A DNA stretch of 16,490 bases from contig JAITOP010000202.1 of NCBI GenBank assembly GCA_031289895.1, positions 1-16,490 on the forward strand, read 5' to 3'. A model generated the notes under the pieces. The model searched no databases. It saw only the letters and a program-made list of their open reading frames with translations, and was not told the origin of the DNA. The DNA comes from Prevotellaceae bacterium. Lineage in GTDB: Bacteria > Bacteroidota > Bacteroidia > Bacteroidales > UBA932. Within the stretch, counting starts at the first letter, position 1. The number at the start of each line of letters is the position of its first letter. Positions 1-6,111 of this stretch are shown piece after piece. Made by a program: the position numbers and the translations under genes.

Positions 1-116
1 ACCGGGTCAAGGATTTTTTCAACCAGATTTTCCAAATTCGCTATTGCCTCTGCTGTTGCAACATTTGGTAAACCTGTATTGGTTTTGCTTAGTTCTTTTA
101 TTGTAAAATATTTCAT
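1..116 (-). CDS. Peptidase M15-like protein (probable phage lysin), N-terminal part only
   Basis: The gene starts at the ATG at 116-114 and runs off the left edge of the window, so only 38 codons are visible. The peptide begins MKYFTIKELSKTNTG and continues with TAEAIANLENLVEKILDP. This opening, with FTIKEL near the start and LVEKILDP about 30 residues later, is what I recognise from the small M15-type D-Ala-D-Ala carboxypeptidase-like proteins of Bacteroidota phages. Those act as endolysins or cell-wall-degrading enzymes. The zinc ligands would lie beyond the window edge and cannot be checked. The gene is the last visible one of the leftward tail operon, a normal place for a lysin. A 7-bp repeat array and a short AT-rich leader precede it. 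Family assignment is by N-terminal resemblance only. Confidence 0.7.
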   Translation of the reverse strand, partial: MKYFTIKELSKTNTGLPNVATAEAIANLENLVEKILDP

Positions 117-142
117 ATCTTTTTTTTATATATTTCAAATTA

Positions 143-182
143 ACTTACGACTTACAACTTACGACTTACGACTTACAACTTA
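143..182 (-). repeat. 7-bp tandem array (unit ACTTACG/ACTTACA on + strand)
   Basis: Five full units plus a partial one, at 143-149, 150-156, 157-163, 164-170, 171-177 and 178-182. They differ only at the last base (G or A). Read on the coding (minus) strand the unit is YGTAAGT, so TAA recurs every 7 bases and therefore in every frame. The array overlaps the stop codon (180-182) of the upstream gene and ends 26 bases before the M15 start codon. Confidence 0.9.
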
Positions 183-497
183 ATCATATTTCGCATCTAT
201 TTTAATATTACTGTTTTCAAAACTGATTTTATTAACTTTTATTCCATCTTTTACAAATTCGGTTCTTATTGCTCGCGTCAAATTTTCCACACCATCATCG
301 TCTAAATAATTTTTTATGCCTACGCCCAATAACGGATATTCTTTTATCTCACCCTTTTCGGCTAACAGTAAACATTGTTGATTTTGTAACGTAACATCGC
401 CAATAACAAATCCCGATATTATCTTGCCCGCCGCATCGTATCTTACTTTAACAGCAATATCATATTCTTCGCCTATCTGTATTCCAACATTTTTCAT
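180..497 (-). CDS. Small phage protein, possible gp25/W-like baseplate wedge component
   Basis: A 105-residue soluble protein starting MKNVGIQIGEEYD. It has no signal peptide or membrane segment. Residues about 33-60 contain GDVTLQNQQCLLLAEKGEI followed by PLLGVGIKNYL. The C-terminal half has a helix-like LTRAIRTEF followed by DGIKVNKISF. This order (a line of 'LLL..KGE', a PLLGVGI loop, then a helix and a strand with DGI.V..I) resembles the T4 gp25/P2 W baseplate wedge fold, and the position shortly after the gpV-like spike gene fits, since W follows V in P2 and gp46 follows gp45 in Mu. I infer a baseplate role. The alternative is a small phage protein of unknown function. A heptamer array ends three bases before the start codon. 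Confidence 0.6.
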   Translation of the reverse strand: MKNVGIQIGEEYDIAVKVRYDAAGKIISGFVIGDVTLQNQQCLLLAEKGEIKEYPLLGVGIKNYLDDDGVENLTRAIRTEFVKDGIKVNKISFENSNIKIDAKYD

Positions 498-499
498 CC

Positions 500-530
500 C
501 TAATTCTTAATTCTTAATTTTTAATTCTTA
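500..530 (-). repeat. 7-bp tandem array (unit TTAATTC on + strand)
   Basis: Four units at 500-506 (C first), 507-513, 514-520 (TTAATTT) and 521-527, plus the first three bases of a fifth. On the coding strand the unit is GAATTAA, again with TAA every 7 bases. The array overlaps the stop codon (528-530) of the upstream small gene and fills almost the whole gap to the next start at 497. Confidence 0.85.
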
Positions 531-734
531 TTGCACTACTCCTGTTATTGTTCCGGAACCGGTGTTCGTTACACATGTTCCCGTTACAGTTCCCGATTTC
601 ACAAATGAATCTATTGCCGTTGCAAGTTTATCGGCTAAATCATCCAATGCTGCTTCGGGATTTGTCGTTTTGTTTGTCTGCGCTGTAAGTGCTGCTTTTA
701 TTGCCGTCTTTAATGTTGCCTGTATAAGTGCCAT
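528..734 (-). CDS. Small phage protein of unknown function (68 aa)
   Basis: A 68-residue protein, MALIQATLKTAIKAALTAQ at the start, then a helical segment AALDDLADKLATAIDSFVK. It ends in a low-complexity Thr/Gly/Val tail (SGTVTGTCVTN...GTITGVVQ) that looks beta-prone. The tail resembles the short helix-plus-beta proteins found next to baseplate genes, but I cannot name a family. It lies between the spike gene and the gp25-like gene, flanked on both sides by heptamer arrays, and continues the same leftward operon. The opposite-strand reading (562-756) is the poorer candidate, because the minus frame gives a coherent hydrophilic/helical protein that fits the operon. Function is unknown; a tail or baseplate accessory role is inferred from position alone. 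Confidence 0.75.
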   Translation of the reverse strand: MALIQATLKTAIKAALTAQTNKTTNPEAALDDLADKLATAIDSFVKSGTVTGTCVTNTGSGTITGVVQ

Positions 735-744
735 ATTTTTAATT

Positions 745-775
745 GTTAGTGGTTAATGATTAATTATTAATTTAA
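745..775 (-). repeat. Degenerate 7-bp array (unit rTTAATk/ATTAATT)
   Basis: Units GTTAGTG (745-751), GTTAATG (752-758), ATTAATT (759-765) and ATTAATT (766-772) with a partial fifth. The coding strand reads AATTAAT, with TAA at 7-base spacing in the better units. It overlaps the stop codon (767-769) of the spike gene and ends about 10 bases before the next ATG. It is more degenerate than the arrays at 143-182 and 500-530. Confidence 0.7.
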
Positions 776-1249
776 TAAATTGCTTATTTTTTGCTTTATA
801 GCGTCAAATTCAGCCTTGTTAATCGGAATGCCCGAAGGTCCGGTTGCTGTCGTTACTGTCAATTTTCCTATTGCGTCTATTAATTCATCAAAGGCTTGCT
901 TTATGCCATAACTGTTGTTTTTAATACTCATTTTTCCATTTTCGATAATCACTTCAATTCCGTTTTTATCTTTGAATGATACGGCTGCTATTTCAGAGAA
1001 AAAGCTTACAAAACAGTTTGCATCATCAATTCGCGAAACCAAAACATAAGAACCAACTACGGGCTTAACGACAAGTCCTTTGTCATCTTCGATATGTGCT
1101 TTTAACCGCACGCCTTCATACTTTATTTTATTTGCAACAGTTTCAACAGTGCAGGTTATACCTTCAACGCTCAAAACGCTGCAAACTTCCGTATTTTGTG
1201 AAGTTTTACCGACTATTTCTCTCATGTATTTTATAATCGCTTGTTTCAT
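767..1249 (-). CDS. Baseplate assembly protein V / Mu gp45-like spike
   Basis: A 160-residue protein. An N-terminal helix (MKQAIIKYMREIVGK) leads into an OB-like beta domain at about residues 20-95, with VCSVLSVEGITCTVE and the hallmark VVGSYVLVSRIDD.NCFVSFFSEI. A beta-repeat stretch follows (VSFKDKNGIEVIIENGKMSIKN), as expected of a trimeric spike. The C-terminal helix has ATGPSGIPINKAEFD, typical of gpV-like proteins of Bacteroidota phages. In the family this protein forms the central puncturing spike at the tip of a contractile tail, under the hub. Its start overlaps the stop of the upstream gpD-like gene by 4 bases (ATGA), so translation of hub and spike is probably coupled. There is no separate apex domain with metal-binding His residues visible. 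Confidence 0.85.
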   Translation of the reverse strand: MKQAIIKYMREIVGKTSQNTEVCSVLSVEGITCTVETVANKIKYEGVRLKAHIEDDKGLVVKPVVGSYVLVSRIDDANCFVSFFSEIAAVSFKDKNGIEVIIENGKMSIKNNSYGIKQAFDELIDAIGKLTVTTATGPSGIPINKAEFDAIKQKISNLLN

Positions 1250-2241
1250 TTCAATTCATTTCCAAGTGTTATTGTTTGCCTGTATCCGGATATTCCAAAT
1301 GAGTACTTAACCGCTTCGGCGTTGAATGTTTTTTCGTTGATATCCGCATTTATTTTATCAATAATTTTCACTCTGTCGGCTTTGCGCACGTAGGGAATAC
1401 CGAAAGCATTAAAACTTCCTTCAGCCTTATCAATTTTAACTTCTGTCAGCATGTCATCTGCGTATTTTTGCAGTTCAATCTGTATTTTATATTTTGAACA
1501 GTGAAATGTGCGCAGTTCGCCATCGGTTTTGCCTTTTGGCGATATTGCTTCAAGTCGCTTATTATTTGCAAGTATTGATATTGCTTTTACACGAATATTT
1601 ACATCGTCGGCAAGCGTGTATTTTATACTTTTGCTGTCGATAATGTTTTTTTTTACATTAAATACAATAGTTCTTATTTCGCCTGCTTTATTTAATGCTG
1701 TTTGCGTGAGAACGGCATACATTTTGCCCTCGCGAAAAAAGGCATTGAAAGGATTGTTTTTCTTTAATTGTTCGAGTACGCCCGCAACCGACACTTCATC
1801 TTTAATTATGACTTCGCCAAAATTCAAATTATTTTCCGATGGTAATTCAACAGTAATACCGGATGCGTATTCGCTCATAAATTGTTTGAAATCGAATTTT
1901 TCATATCTTCGCGGCTGTACCTTTGTTTGTTTTAACAAATACATTTCGTTTTCACATTCAATAGTAATTGGAGTGCAGTTTGTAAACGATTTTATATATC
2001 CTGTAAAAACAGTTTCAGTTTTATAGTCTTCATATCCAAGTTGTATTGTTATTTTATTGCCGCGTTCAATAAAATCGGTTAACGATTTTTCGCGCCATCG
2101 CATTTTGCGCGGCACTGTAACCTTTGCCGTATCGGTTAAATCTTTTATTGATGTCGTAATTTCTACGCTTGATACGTAATCGAAAGTAATTTTTTTATTA
2201 TCTTTGCCGTTAATTAATATTTTACATTTTAATATCAACAT
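1246..2241 (-). CDS. Late control gene D / Mu gp44-like baseplate hub protein
   Basis: A 331-residue protein with the pattern of the gpD/gp44/gp27 hub family. It opens with a beta-rich tube-like domain (residues about 1-100: VSSVEITTSIKDLTDTAKVTVPR, then GNKITIQLGYED and TVFTGYIKSF). A middle domain has YASGITVEL and VAGVLEQLKKNNPFNAFFREGKMYAVL. It closes with KADRVKIIDKINAD...YSFGISGYRQTITLG. In the family this trimer connects tail tube and spike. It sits directly upstream of the gpV-like gene with a 4-base overlap, the expected hub-spike pairing. Its ATG (2241-2239) lies only 3 bases from the ATG of a divergent plus-strand gene at 2245, so the first codons of this gene also serve as the promoter/leader of that neighbour. 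'Late control' refers to a side activity known only for P2 gpD. Confidence 0.85.
   Translation of the reverse strand: MLILKCKILINGKDNKKITFDYVSSVEITTSIKDLTDTAKVTVPRKMRWREKSLTDFIERGNKITIQLGYEDYKTETVFTGYIKSFTNCTPITIECENEMYLLKQTKVQPRRYEKFDFKQFMSEYASGITVELPSENNLNFGEVIIKDEVSVAGVLEQLKKNNPFNAFFREGKMYAVLTQTALNKAGEIRTIVFNVKKNIIDSKSIKYTLADDVNIRVKAISILANNKRLEAISPKGKTDGELRTFHCSKYKIQIELQKYADDMLTEVKIDKAEGSFNAFGIPYVRKADRVKIIDKINADINEKTFNAEAVKYSFGISGYRQTITLGNELK
2199..2206 (+). promoter_or_regulatory. Bacteroides-type -7 box TATCTTTG upstream of the 2245 gene
   Basis: TATCTTTG is a perfect match to TAnnTTTG, the -7 element of Bacteroidota primary-sigma promoters. It lies 38 bases before the ATG at 2245, inside the first codons of the opposite-strand hub gene. 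The surrounding 13-mer TTATTATCTTTGC is repeated exactly upstream of the other inverted gene (5344-5355 region). No good -33 TTG sits 19-21 bases upstream (the nearest is 27 away), so strength is doubtful. Confidence 0.5.
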
Positions 2242-2244
2242 GAC

Positions 2245-2565
2245 ATGAAAACTTTTTTATTAATATTCATTTTAATATCGCTCACCACGTTTGCTAATTC
2301 ACGTATTGAGGATTGCAAGTGCAAAGAAAAAACGCTTTGCGGCAAAGTATTTGTTACCGAATCGACAGCCTTTGGCGATGCTGATTTTATTGTTTTTATT
2401 GACAATGAGCATCCCGATTTATGGGTTAACCGCGTAGGATTATTATCATATTTTACATGCGGACAATGGCATTTTACCAACATGCGGGGTAATGCCGATT
2501 TTGTTATTGTTTTTACTAATAATAAATATACTGCTGATTTTACCATAGGATATAAAGATTATTAA
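2245..2565 (+). CDS. Secreted DUF6150-like small protein (inverted accessory gene)
   Basis: A 106-residue protein with a clear signal peptide (MKTFLLIFILISLTTFANS) and a Cys-rich start of the mature part (DCKCKEKTLC). Its body has the repeating pattern 'VFV...GDADFIVFI', 'HPDLWVNRV', 'GQWHFTN', 'NADFVIVFT', 'TADFTIGY'. Short beta strands each carrying an A/P-D-hydrophobic motif are what I recognise as the DUF6150 type of Bacteroidota. Its function is unknown; it is probably exported to periplasm or surface. It is inverted relative to the tail operon, occupies the gap between the hub and DUF6046-like genes, and its stop overlaps the stop of the latter by 4 bases. A TATCTTTG promoter box precedes it. 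The antisense frame (2235-2546) lacks any recognisable protein character. I infer a moron-type gene expressed independently of late genes. Confidence 0.75.
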   Translation: MKTFLLIFILISLTTFANSRIEDCKCKEKTLCGKVFVTESTAFGDADFIVFIDNEHPDLWVNRVGLLSYFTCGQWHFTNMRGNADFVIVFTNNKYTADFTIGYKDY

Positions 2566-3221
2566 ACATCGTCTTCAACTAAAAAATCATAATCAATATC
2601 GCTCACAAATGTCAACGAAAACGGCATTGCATTTACATATTTTGCCATACTCTGGTCGAATGTTCCCGACTTAAAAACCATTTGTTTAATATCGAACATA
2701 TACATCAACGAACTTTCAACATTAAGATTTGTTTTTTTGCTTAGCAAGCCTATCAAAGTTTTCATTTCGTCAACCGGAAAATAATATTGACTATCAGAAA
2801 TAATATCGCCGCTGATAACTATATCGTAATCTTTTGCATTTATAAACTCTTTGACCGTTCCGTCACGATTTACAACAGGCGTTTCAACAATAGTATTCGC
2901 TTTTGTTATCTTACATTTTGCATTGATAAACTCAATCTTAAACGTCTTTTCTACGTCCTCAATTATAATATTATTGAGAGGCATAGAATACAGCCCTTGA
3001 TAAGGATAACCATCGCCGGGAACACGTAACATCTCATCGTTACGGATGCTGACATTTTTTAAGTTTTGCAAATATTCACTACTTATATTTGAATCAAGAT
3101 AAGGGTTGCGCGATGATTTATCTGCATGAGCATGCTCTGCAAGTTGCATATTGCCAAGCGTAGCGATATGCAACACTCTTTTGGCAACATCCGAAGCTAT
3201 ATTTAAAATAATCTGTCCCAT
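2562..3221 (-). CDS. DUF6046-like phage tail/baseplate protein (positional counterpart of Mu gpN)
   Basis: A 219-residue protein. The N-terminal part (residues 1-60) is helical and charged. The core from about residue 75 has MPLNNIIIEDVEKTFKIEF, a TIVETPVVNRDGTVKEFI segment, and AKDYDIVISGDI, all of which match my recollection of DUF6046 proteins in Bacteroidota phages. The C-terminal third (VDEMKTLIGLLSKKTNLNVE ... MPFSLTFVSDIDYDFLVEDD) is helix plus strand. It follows the tape measure gene with a TAATG overlap and precedes the hub gene, which is the slot of Mu gpN (gene 43), a tail-tube-end/baseplate initiator. I infer that role from synteny; the family itself has no assigned function that I know. 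Its stop codon overlaps that of the convergent secreted-protein gene. Confidence 0.75.
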   Translation of the reverse strand: MGQIILNIASDVAKRVLHIATLGNMQLAEHAHADKSSRNPYLDSNISSEYLQNLKNVSIRNDEMLRVPGDGYPYQGLYSMPLNNIIIEDVEKTFKIEFINAKCKITKANTIVETPVVNRDGTVKEFINAKDYDIVISGDIISDSQYYFPVDEMKTLIGLLSKKTNLNVESSLMYMFDIKQMVFKSGTFDQSMAKYVNAMPFSLTFVSDIDYDFLVEDDV

Positions 3222-5308
3222 TAGCTTGCTGCATAATTAGCATCATTAACAACATCCTGCAGTGCATACGACAGCCTTTCCAAAAAGTCGCCGGCTGTCT
3301 CCGGATTGTCTTTTGATGATTGAAAAATATTTGTGTTTTCGCCAAGCAAATTACCGATAGTGATATAAAAGTTTTTCACACCTTTGCCGCCGCCGGTGAT
3401 TTCGGTTGCTGCACTTTCAAAAGAACCGTTGCCTCCATTGCCCACAGGTACAGTGCCACCGATTGCGCCCGATGGCTGAAACATATAACTTGATAGAAAA
3501 GATTGAACATCGGAAATTTTTTTATATGCCGCCAATCCATTTTTCAAGGCATTATCAACATCTACAATTTGTTTGCTTTTACGTCCAACCATGCTGTTTT
3601 TTTCTAAAACACCACTCGCAACAAGTTCATTTGCCAATGGTACTCCATAATCCTTATTTGACAGTTCGGATTCATAAGGCTTAGATAACAGTGTTGGCAT
3701 CGCACTCATAAAATTCTTACGCTCTCTTTCTCTCGCTGCTACATAAGAGTCATCATTTTTAAAATTCTCCCTTTTTATTCTTTCTGATATTAATTTTTCA
3801 ATTGCCATATCAATAGGGGCTGTTTGTGCCGATAAATTTTCAATAGCCGATTCCATGCCTTTAATTTTTGCCTTTTTTGCAATATTTTCCGCAAGCGTTT
3901 CGTAAGCACCGGCAAGATTATTAGTATTCCGAATTTCATCAAGTTGTTGCCTGTTCAATTCCGGATACATCTGCATAAGTTCATTAACCAAATCGTTACG
4001 CTCTTTGCTTTTCGGGTTTGTTTCCCGCAATTTTGCAAATATCATATCAAGCTGGCTGCGTTCCTGTGCATAGTAATCATTTGCCACTTTTTTGGCATCA
4101 TTCAGCGCCTTTGTTGTTTCATCGGTCTTTTTTCTGAATAGCGAAAATGCAGCTATTGCCGTCGTAACAACGCCTATCAGCAATCCTATTCCACTTGCTT
4201 TTGTTGCGGCAGTAAAACCCCACATTAATCGCGTTGCCGTTGCAAGTCCAAATCTGAAAGCAATACTTGCAAATTCAAAAGCAACAACAGCAGCTTTCCA
4301 AATAGCCATACCTATTGCACATGCTTTTAAAGTAAGATTATAAGCAACAGTATAAACTTTAATGAGCAACAAAACCTTTGCAAGGTTCATAATTGCGGTT
4401 ATGTGATTACTTACGAAGTTTATGATTGTTGAAAAAGCATTCGATATGGTTTTTACTATGCCTGTAACAAATTCTTCAACCTTTTCTTTATTTGTTTCAA
4501 GCCACGTTGCAACTTTTTCAAAAAATGCGCCTATTTTTTCACGCAAAGGCAAAATTGCAGATTGAATACCAACAAATAACGCACCCCACCGCTCCCGCAA
4601 ATCGCCTACATCATTGGCATGTTGCTTTAATTTGCCTTCGGGTGTTTGCGCCAAAGCCTCGTTAACACCGCCTACATATTGCGTTATAATTTGTGCAAGC
4701 ATTGCCACCCGCTGCTCTTCATCGCCAAATTTTAAAACATGTTCCTGCGCTTCGTTAAATCTGTATCCGACACGACTTAATGCTCCAACCTGACCGTCCA
4801 GCACTTTGCCCATCATTTGAGCTATTGTTACCGCTTGCTGGCTCGTAGCATTCAGTCCGTACTGCTGAGCAAGCATGTCGTTCATCACCGGCAATAATTT
4901 TCTTATGTTGCTTGCTTTTGTAAGATATGTTGCTAATTCCTGCGCTCCCGATAATTGTATTTCATCGCCGATAACTCCAAGTTTTTGCTGTGCGGCAGCA
5001 AGTTTTTTTATCGAATCTATTTCAAAATCCATTGCGCCCATCGTGTGGCGCATGATAGTTGCAAGCCGCGTTTCGGCTACGGCTTGCAAATTATATGCTT
5101 CTGTACATTTTGTTATCTGATTTGAAAGTGCCGAAAAACTACGTATTATTTGTTGCAACCCGAACAATTTTGCACCTAAGCCTGCAAGTTTTGTTCCAAG
5201 CCCTCCAATTGAGACGTTTGCTTTTATTGCAGCATTATTTATTCCTCCAAGCGAACTTTTTGCGTTGCCTAAAATTTTAATATCATATATTGTTGTTACA
5301 ATGCTCAT
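3221..5308 (-). CDS. Tail tape measure protein
   Basis: A 695-residue protein, long, Ala/Leu-rich and mostly helical. Residues 40-240 hold the conserved tape-measure segment with RLATIMRHTMGAM, LGVIGDEIQLSGAQELATYL and MMGKVLDGQVGALSRVGYRF. A strongly hydrophobic stretch at about 290-393 contains several potential membrane-spanning helices (for example KVLLLIKVYTVAYNL and GIGLLIGVVTTAIAAFSLF), as usual in proteins that enter the host inner membrane during DNA delivery. The C-terminal half has Ala/Lys/Glu helices and ends with a Gly-rich linker. In the family it sets tail length; at roughly 1.5 angstrom per residue the predicted tail is about 100 nm. It lies downstream of the frameshifting chaperone gene, as in most tailed phages, although an inverted gene separates the two. 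Confidence 0.92.
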   Translation of the reverse strand: MSIVTTIYDIKILGNAKSSLGGINNAAIKANVSIGGLGTKLAGLGAKLFGLQQIIRSFSALSNQITKCTEAYNLQAVAETRLATIMRHTMGAMDFEIDSIKKLAAAQQKLGVIGDEIQLSGAQELATYLTKASNIRKLLPVMNDMLAQQYGLNATSQQAVTIAQMMGKVLDGQVGALSRVGYRFNEAQEHVLKFGDEEQRVAMLAQIITQYVGGVNEALAQTPEGKLKQHANDVGDLRERWGALFVGIQSAILPLREKIGAFFEKVATWLETNKEKVEEFVTGIVKTISNAFSTIINFVSNHITAIMNLAKVLLLIKVYTVAYNLTLKACAIGMAIWKAAVVAFEFASIAFRFGLATATRLMWGFTAATKASGIGLLIGVVTTAIAAFSLFRKKTDETTKALNDAKKVANDYYAQERSQLDMIFAKLRETNPKSKERNDLVNELMQMYPELNRQQLDEIRNTNNLAGAYETLAENIAKKAKIKGMESAIENLSAQTAPIDMAIEKLISERIKRENFKNDDSYVAARERERKNFMSAMPTLLSKPYESELSNKDYGVPLANELVASGVLEKNSMVGRKSKQIVDVDNALKNGLAAYKKISDVQSFLSSYMFQPSGAIGGTVPVGNGGNGSFESAATEITGGGKGVKNFYITIGNLLGENTNIFQSSKDNPETAGDFLERLSYALQDVVNDANYAAS

Positions 5309-5323
5309 TTTTTTTACAAAAAA

Positions 5324-5354
5324 TTGTTAGTATTTATAAATTTTATTATCTTTG
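5324..5354 (+). promoter_or_regulatory. Bacteroides-type promoter for the inverted membrane-protein gene
   Basis: TTG at 5324-5326, a 20-base spacer, then TATCTTTG at 5347-5354, matching the TTTG-N19-21-TAnnTTTG consensus of Bacteroidota apart from the first base of the -33 box. A transcript would start near 5361 and reach the ATG at 5372 after about 10 bases. The TTATTATCTTTGC core is identical to the one before the 2245 gene. Confidence 0.65.
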
Positions 5355-5371
5355 CTGAAACACACGAATTT

Positions 5372-5605
5372 ATGATTACATTATTCGCACTCATAGGATT
5401 ATACATAATATACAGAGGCTTTTTCCCAAGGCGTCCTGTCAGTGTTGATATTAATTTTTCTAACAACAATATCGGCAAACCTGAAAGCAACCCGTATAAA
5501 CCTACTGTAAAAAATACTTTAATTCTATTATTCGCTTTTATCGCTGTAAGTATTTATAAATTTGTTGTGTTTATAATTAGCTTTTTCAAACCTAAACGCA
5601 AATAA
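5372..5605 (+). CDS. Small two-helix membrane protein (inverted accessory gene)
   Basis: A 77-residue protein read from ATG 5372. A longer reading from TTG 5324 is unlikely because that TTG is the -33 element of the promoter and the start of transcription would fall near 5361. Residues 1-18 (MITLFALIGLYIIYRGFF) and about 46-70 (TLILLFAFIAVSIYKFVVF...) are hydrophobic membrane helices. Between them is a short polar loop (PRRPVSVDINFSNNNIGKPE...), and the end is basic (KPKRK). It has no family I recognise. The gene is inverted inside the leftward tail operon, fills the gap between the tape measure start and the chaperone extension, and its stop (5603-5605) abuts the stop of the frameshift extension (5606-5608). 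I infer a moron, possibly a membrane protein affecting the lysogen, such as superinfection exclusion; a holin is a less likely alternative. Confidence 0.7.
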   Translation: MITLFALIGLYIIYRGFFPRRPVSVDINFSNNNIGKPESNPYKPTVKNTLILLFAFIAVSIYKFVVFIISFFKPKRK

Positions 5606-5776
5606 TTAATTTTTTGTTCCCGCTTCCATTTTTCGTATTCTACCTAAATGAGCGATTTTTTTTGCCCATTCATCATCGCTAAGTTGCGAGGGGTTTATTC
5701 CCAAATAGTATTGCAATATTGTATCGTACAAGCCTATCCAATCATCATCTTCCGATTCGATTGCCTCGCTTACAGC
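5606..5776 (-). CDS. Tail assembly chaperone -1 frameshift extension (gpT-like part)
   Basis: After a -1 slip at the heptamer at 5782-5776, reading continues for 56 codons to the TAA at 5608-5606. It gives AVSEAIESEDDDWIGLYD, then TILQYYLGINPSQLSDDEWA and AKKIAHLGRIRKMEAGTKN. This is a coherent acidic/helical protein with Trp and Tyr residues and no ATG near its beginning, so it is best explained as the downstream half of a fusion, like lambda gpG-T. It would produce a 159-residue protein (103 + 56). In the family the fusion recruits tube subunits to the tape measure. Note that the extension ends exactly one base from the stop of the convergent gene. Confidence 0.8.
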   Translation of the reverse strand, partial: AVSEAIESEDDDWIGLYDTILQYYLGINPSQLSDDEWAKKIAHLGRIRKMEAGTKN

Positions 5777-6084
5777 TTTTTTATCTCAGCTGTTTTCAGT
5801 TCTACAAGTTCAATTAATTTTTCGCTTAATGCAAAAAAGTATGAATCATCATTTTTAAACTCATCCGCTCCGGCAATCCAGCAATTATTTACAACAACTT
5901 CGTTGTATCGCATCGGGTCGGTTTGACCAAGCGTAACCGCCGCGCTCAGTGTTTTGCGGTCGGGCTTGTGCAGATAGCATGTTTTGTTATCAACAATAAC
6001 CTGAAAAATATCGCCATATTTTCCTTTCCACATTAATATCTGCTCTTTGGTAGCTTCGCCTGTTAAATGCTTTTTTTCTTCCAT
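5770..6084 (-). CDS. Tail assembly chaperone (gpG-like, zero-frame product)
   Basis: A 104-residue acidic, helical protein starting MEEKKHLTGEATKEQILMWK. A central part reads GDIFQVIVDNKTCYLHKPDRK, then TLSAAVTLGQTDPMRYNEVV and a C-terminal helix LSEKLIELVELKTAEIKKL. It lies between the tail tube and tape measure genes, the canonical slot of the tail assembly chaperone (Mu gp41, lambda G). Its last codons contain an A AAA AAG slippery heptamer just ahead of the TAA at 5772-5770, so a fraction of ribosomes is expected to continue in the -1 frame. Sequence similarity to named chaperones is weak, and the call rests on position, size and the frameshift signal together. Confidence 0.85.
   Translation of the reverse strand: MEEKKHLTGEATKEQILMWKGKYGDIFQVIVDNKTCYLHKPDRKTLSAAVTLGQTDPMRYNEVVVNNCWIAGADEFKNDDSYFFALSEKLIELVELKTAEIKKL
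5772..5793 (-). promoter_or_regulatory. -1 ribosomal frameshift site A AAA AAG within a small inverted repeat
   Basis: In the zero frame the codons are ATA AAA AAG CTG TAA, so A AAA AAG is in the phase needed for tandem -1 slippage; it is the same heptamer used by E. coli dnaX. The heptamer occupies 5782-5776 on the minus strand. It is bracketed by ACAGCT and AGCTGT (5793-5788 and 5777-5772), a 6-bp inverted repeat with a 10-base loop. I see no strong GC-rich hairpin further downstream. Confidence 0.85.
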
Positions 6085-6111
6085 TTTTTTACCATTTAAA
6101 TAACGATTAAA

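Noticed and set aside
143..182. Repeat arrays as CRISPR
   Set aside because: Units are 7 bases with no spacers; these are simple tandem arrays.
1508..2026. Long plus-strand frame inside the hub gene
   Set aside because: Antisense of a recognisable gpD-like protein; Ser/Phe/Leu-rich composition is that of a shadow frame in AT-rich DNA.
2235..2546. Minus-strand frame opposite the secreted-protein gene
   Set aside because: It lacks recognisable protein features, overlaps the hub start, and the plus frame has a clear signal peptide and DUF6150-like pattern.
5324..5371. Upstream extension of the inverted membrane-protein gene from a TTG at 5324
   Set aside because: The TTG fits the -33 box of a promoter whose -7 box is at 5347-5354, so the transcript would begin downstream of it; ATG 5372 is the better start.
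5606..5776. Chaperone extension as a separate gene with its own start
   Set aside because: No suitable start codon lies near its beginning, and the slippery heptamer joins it in phase to the upstream gene.
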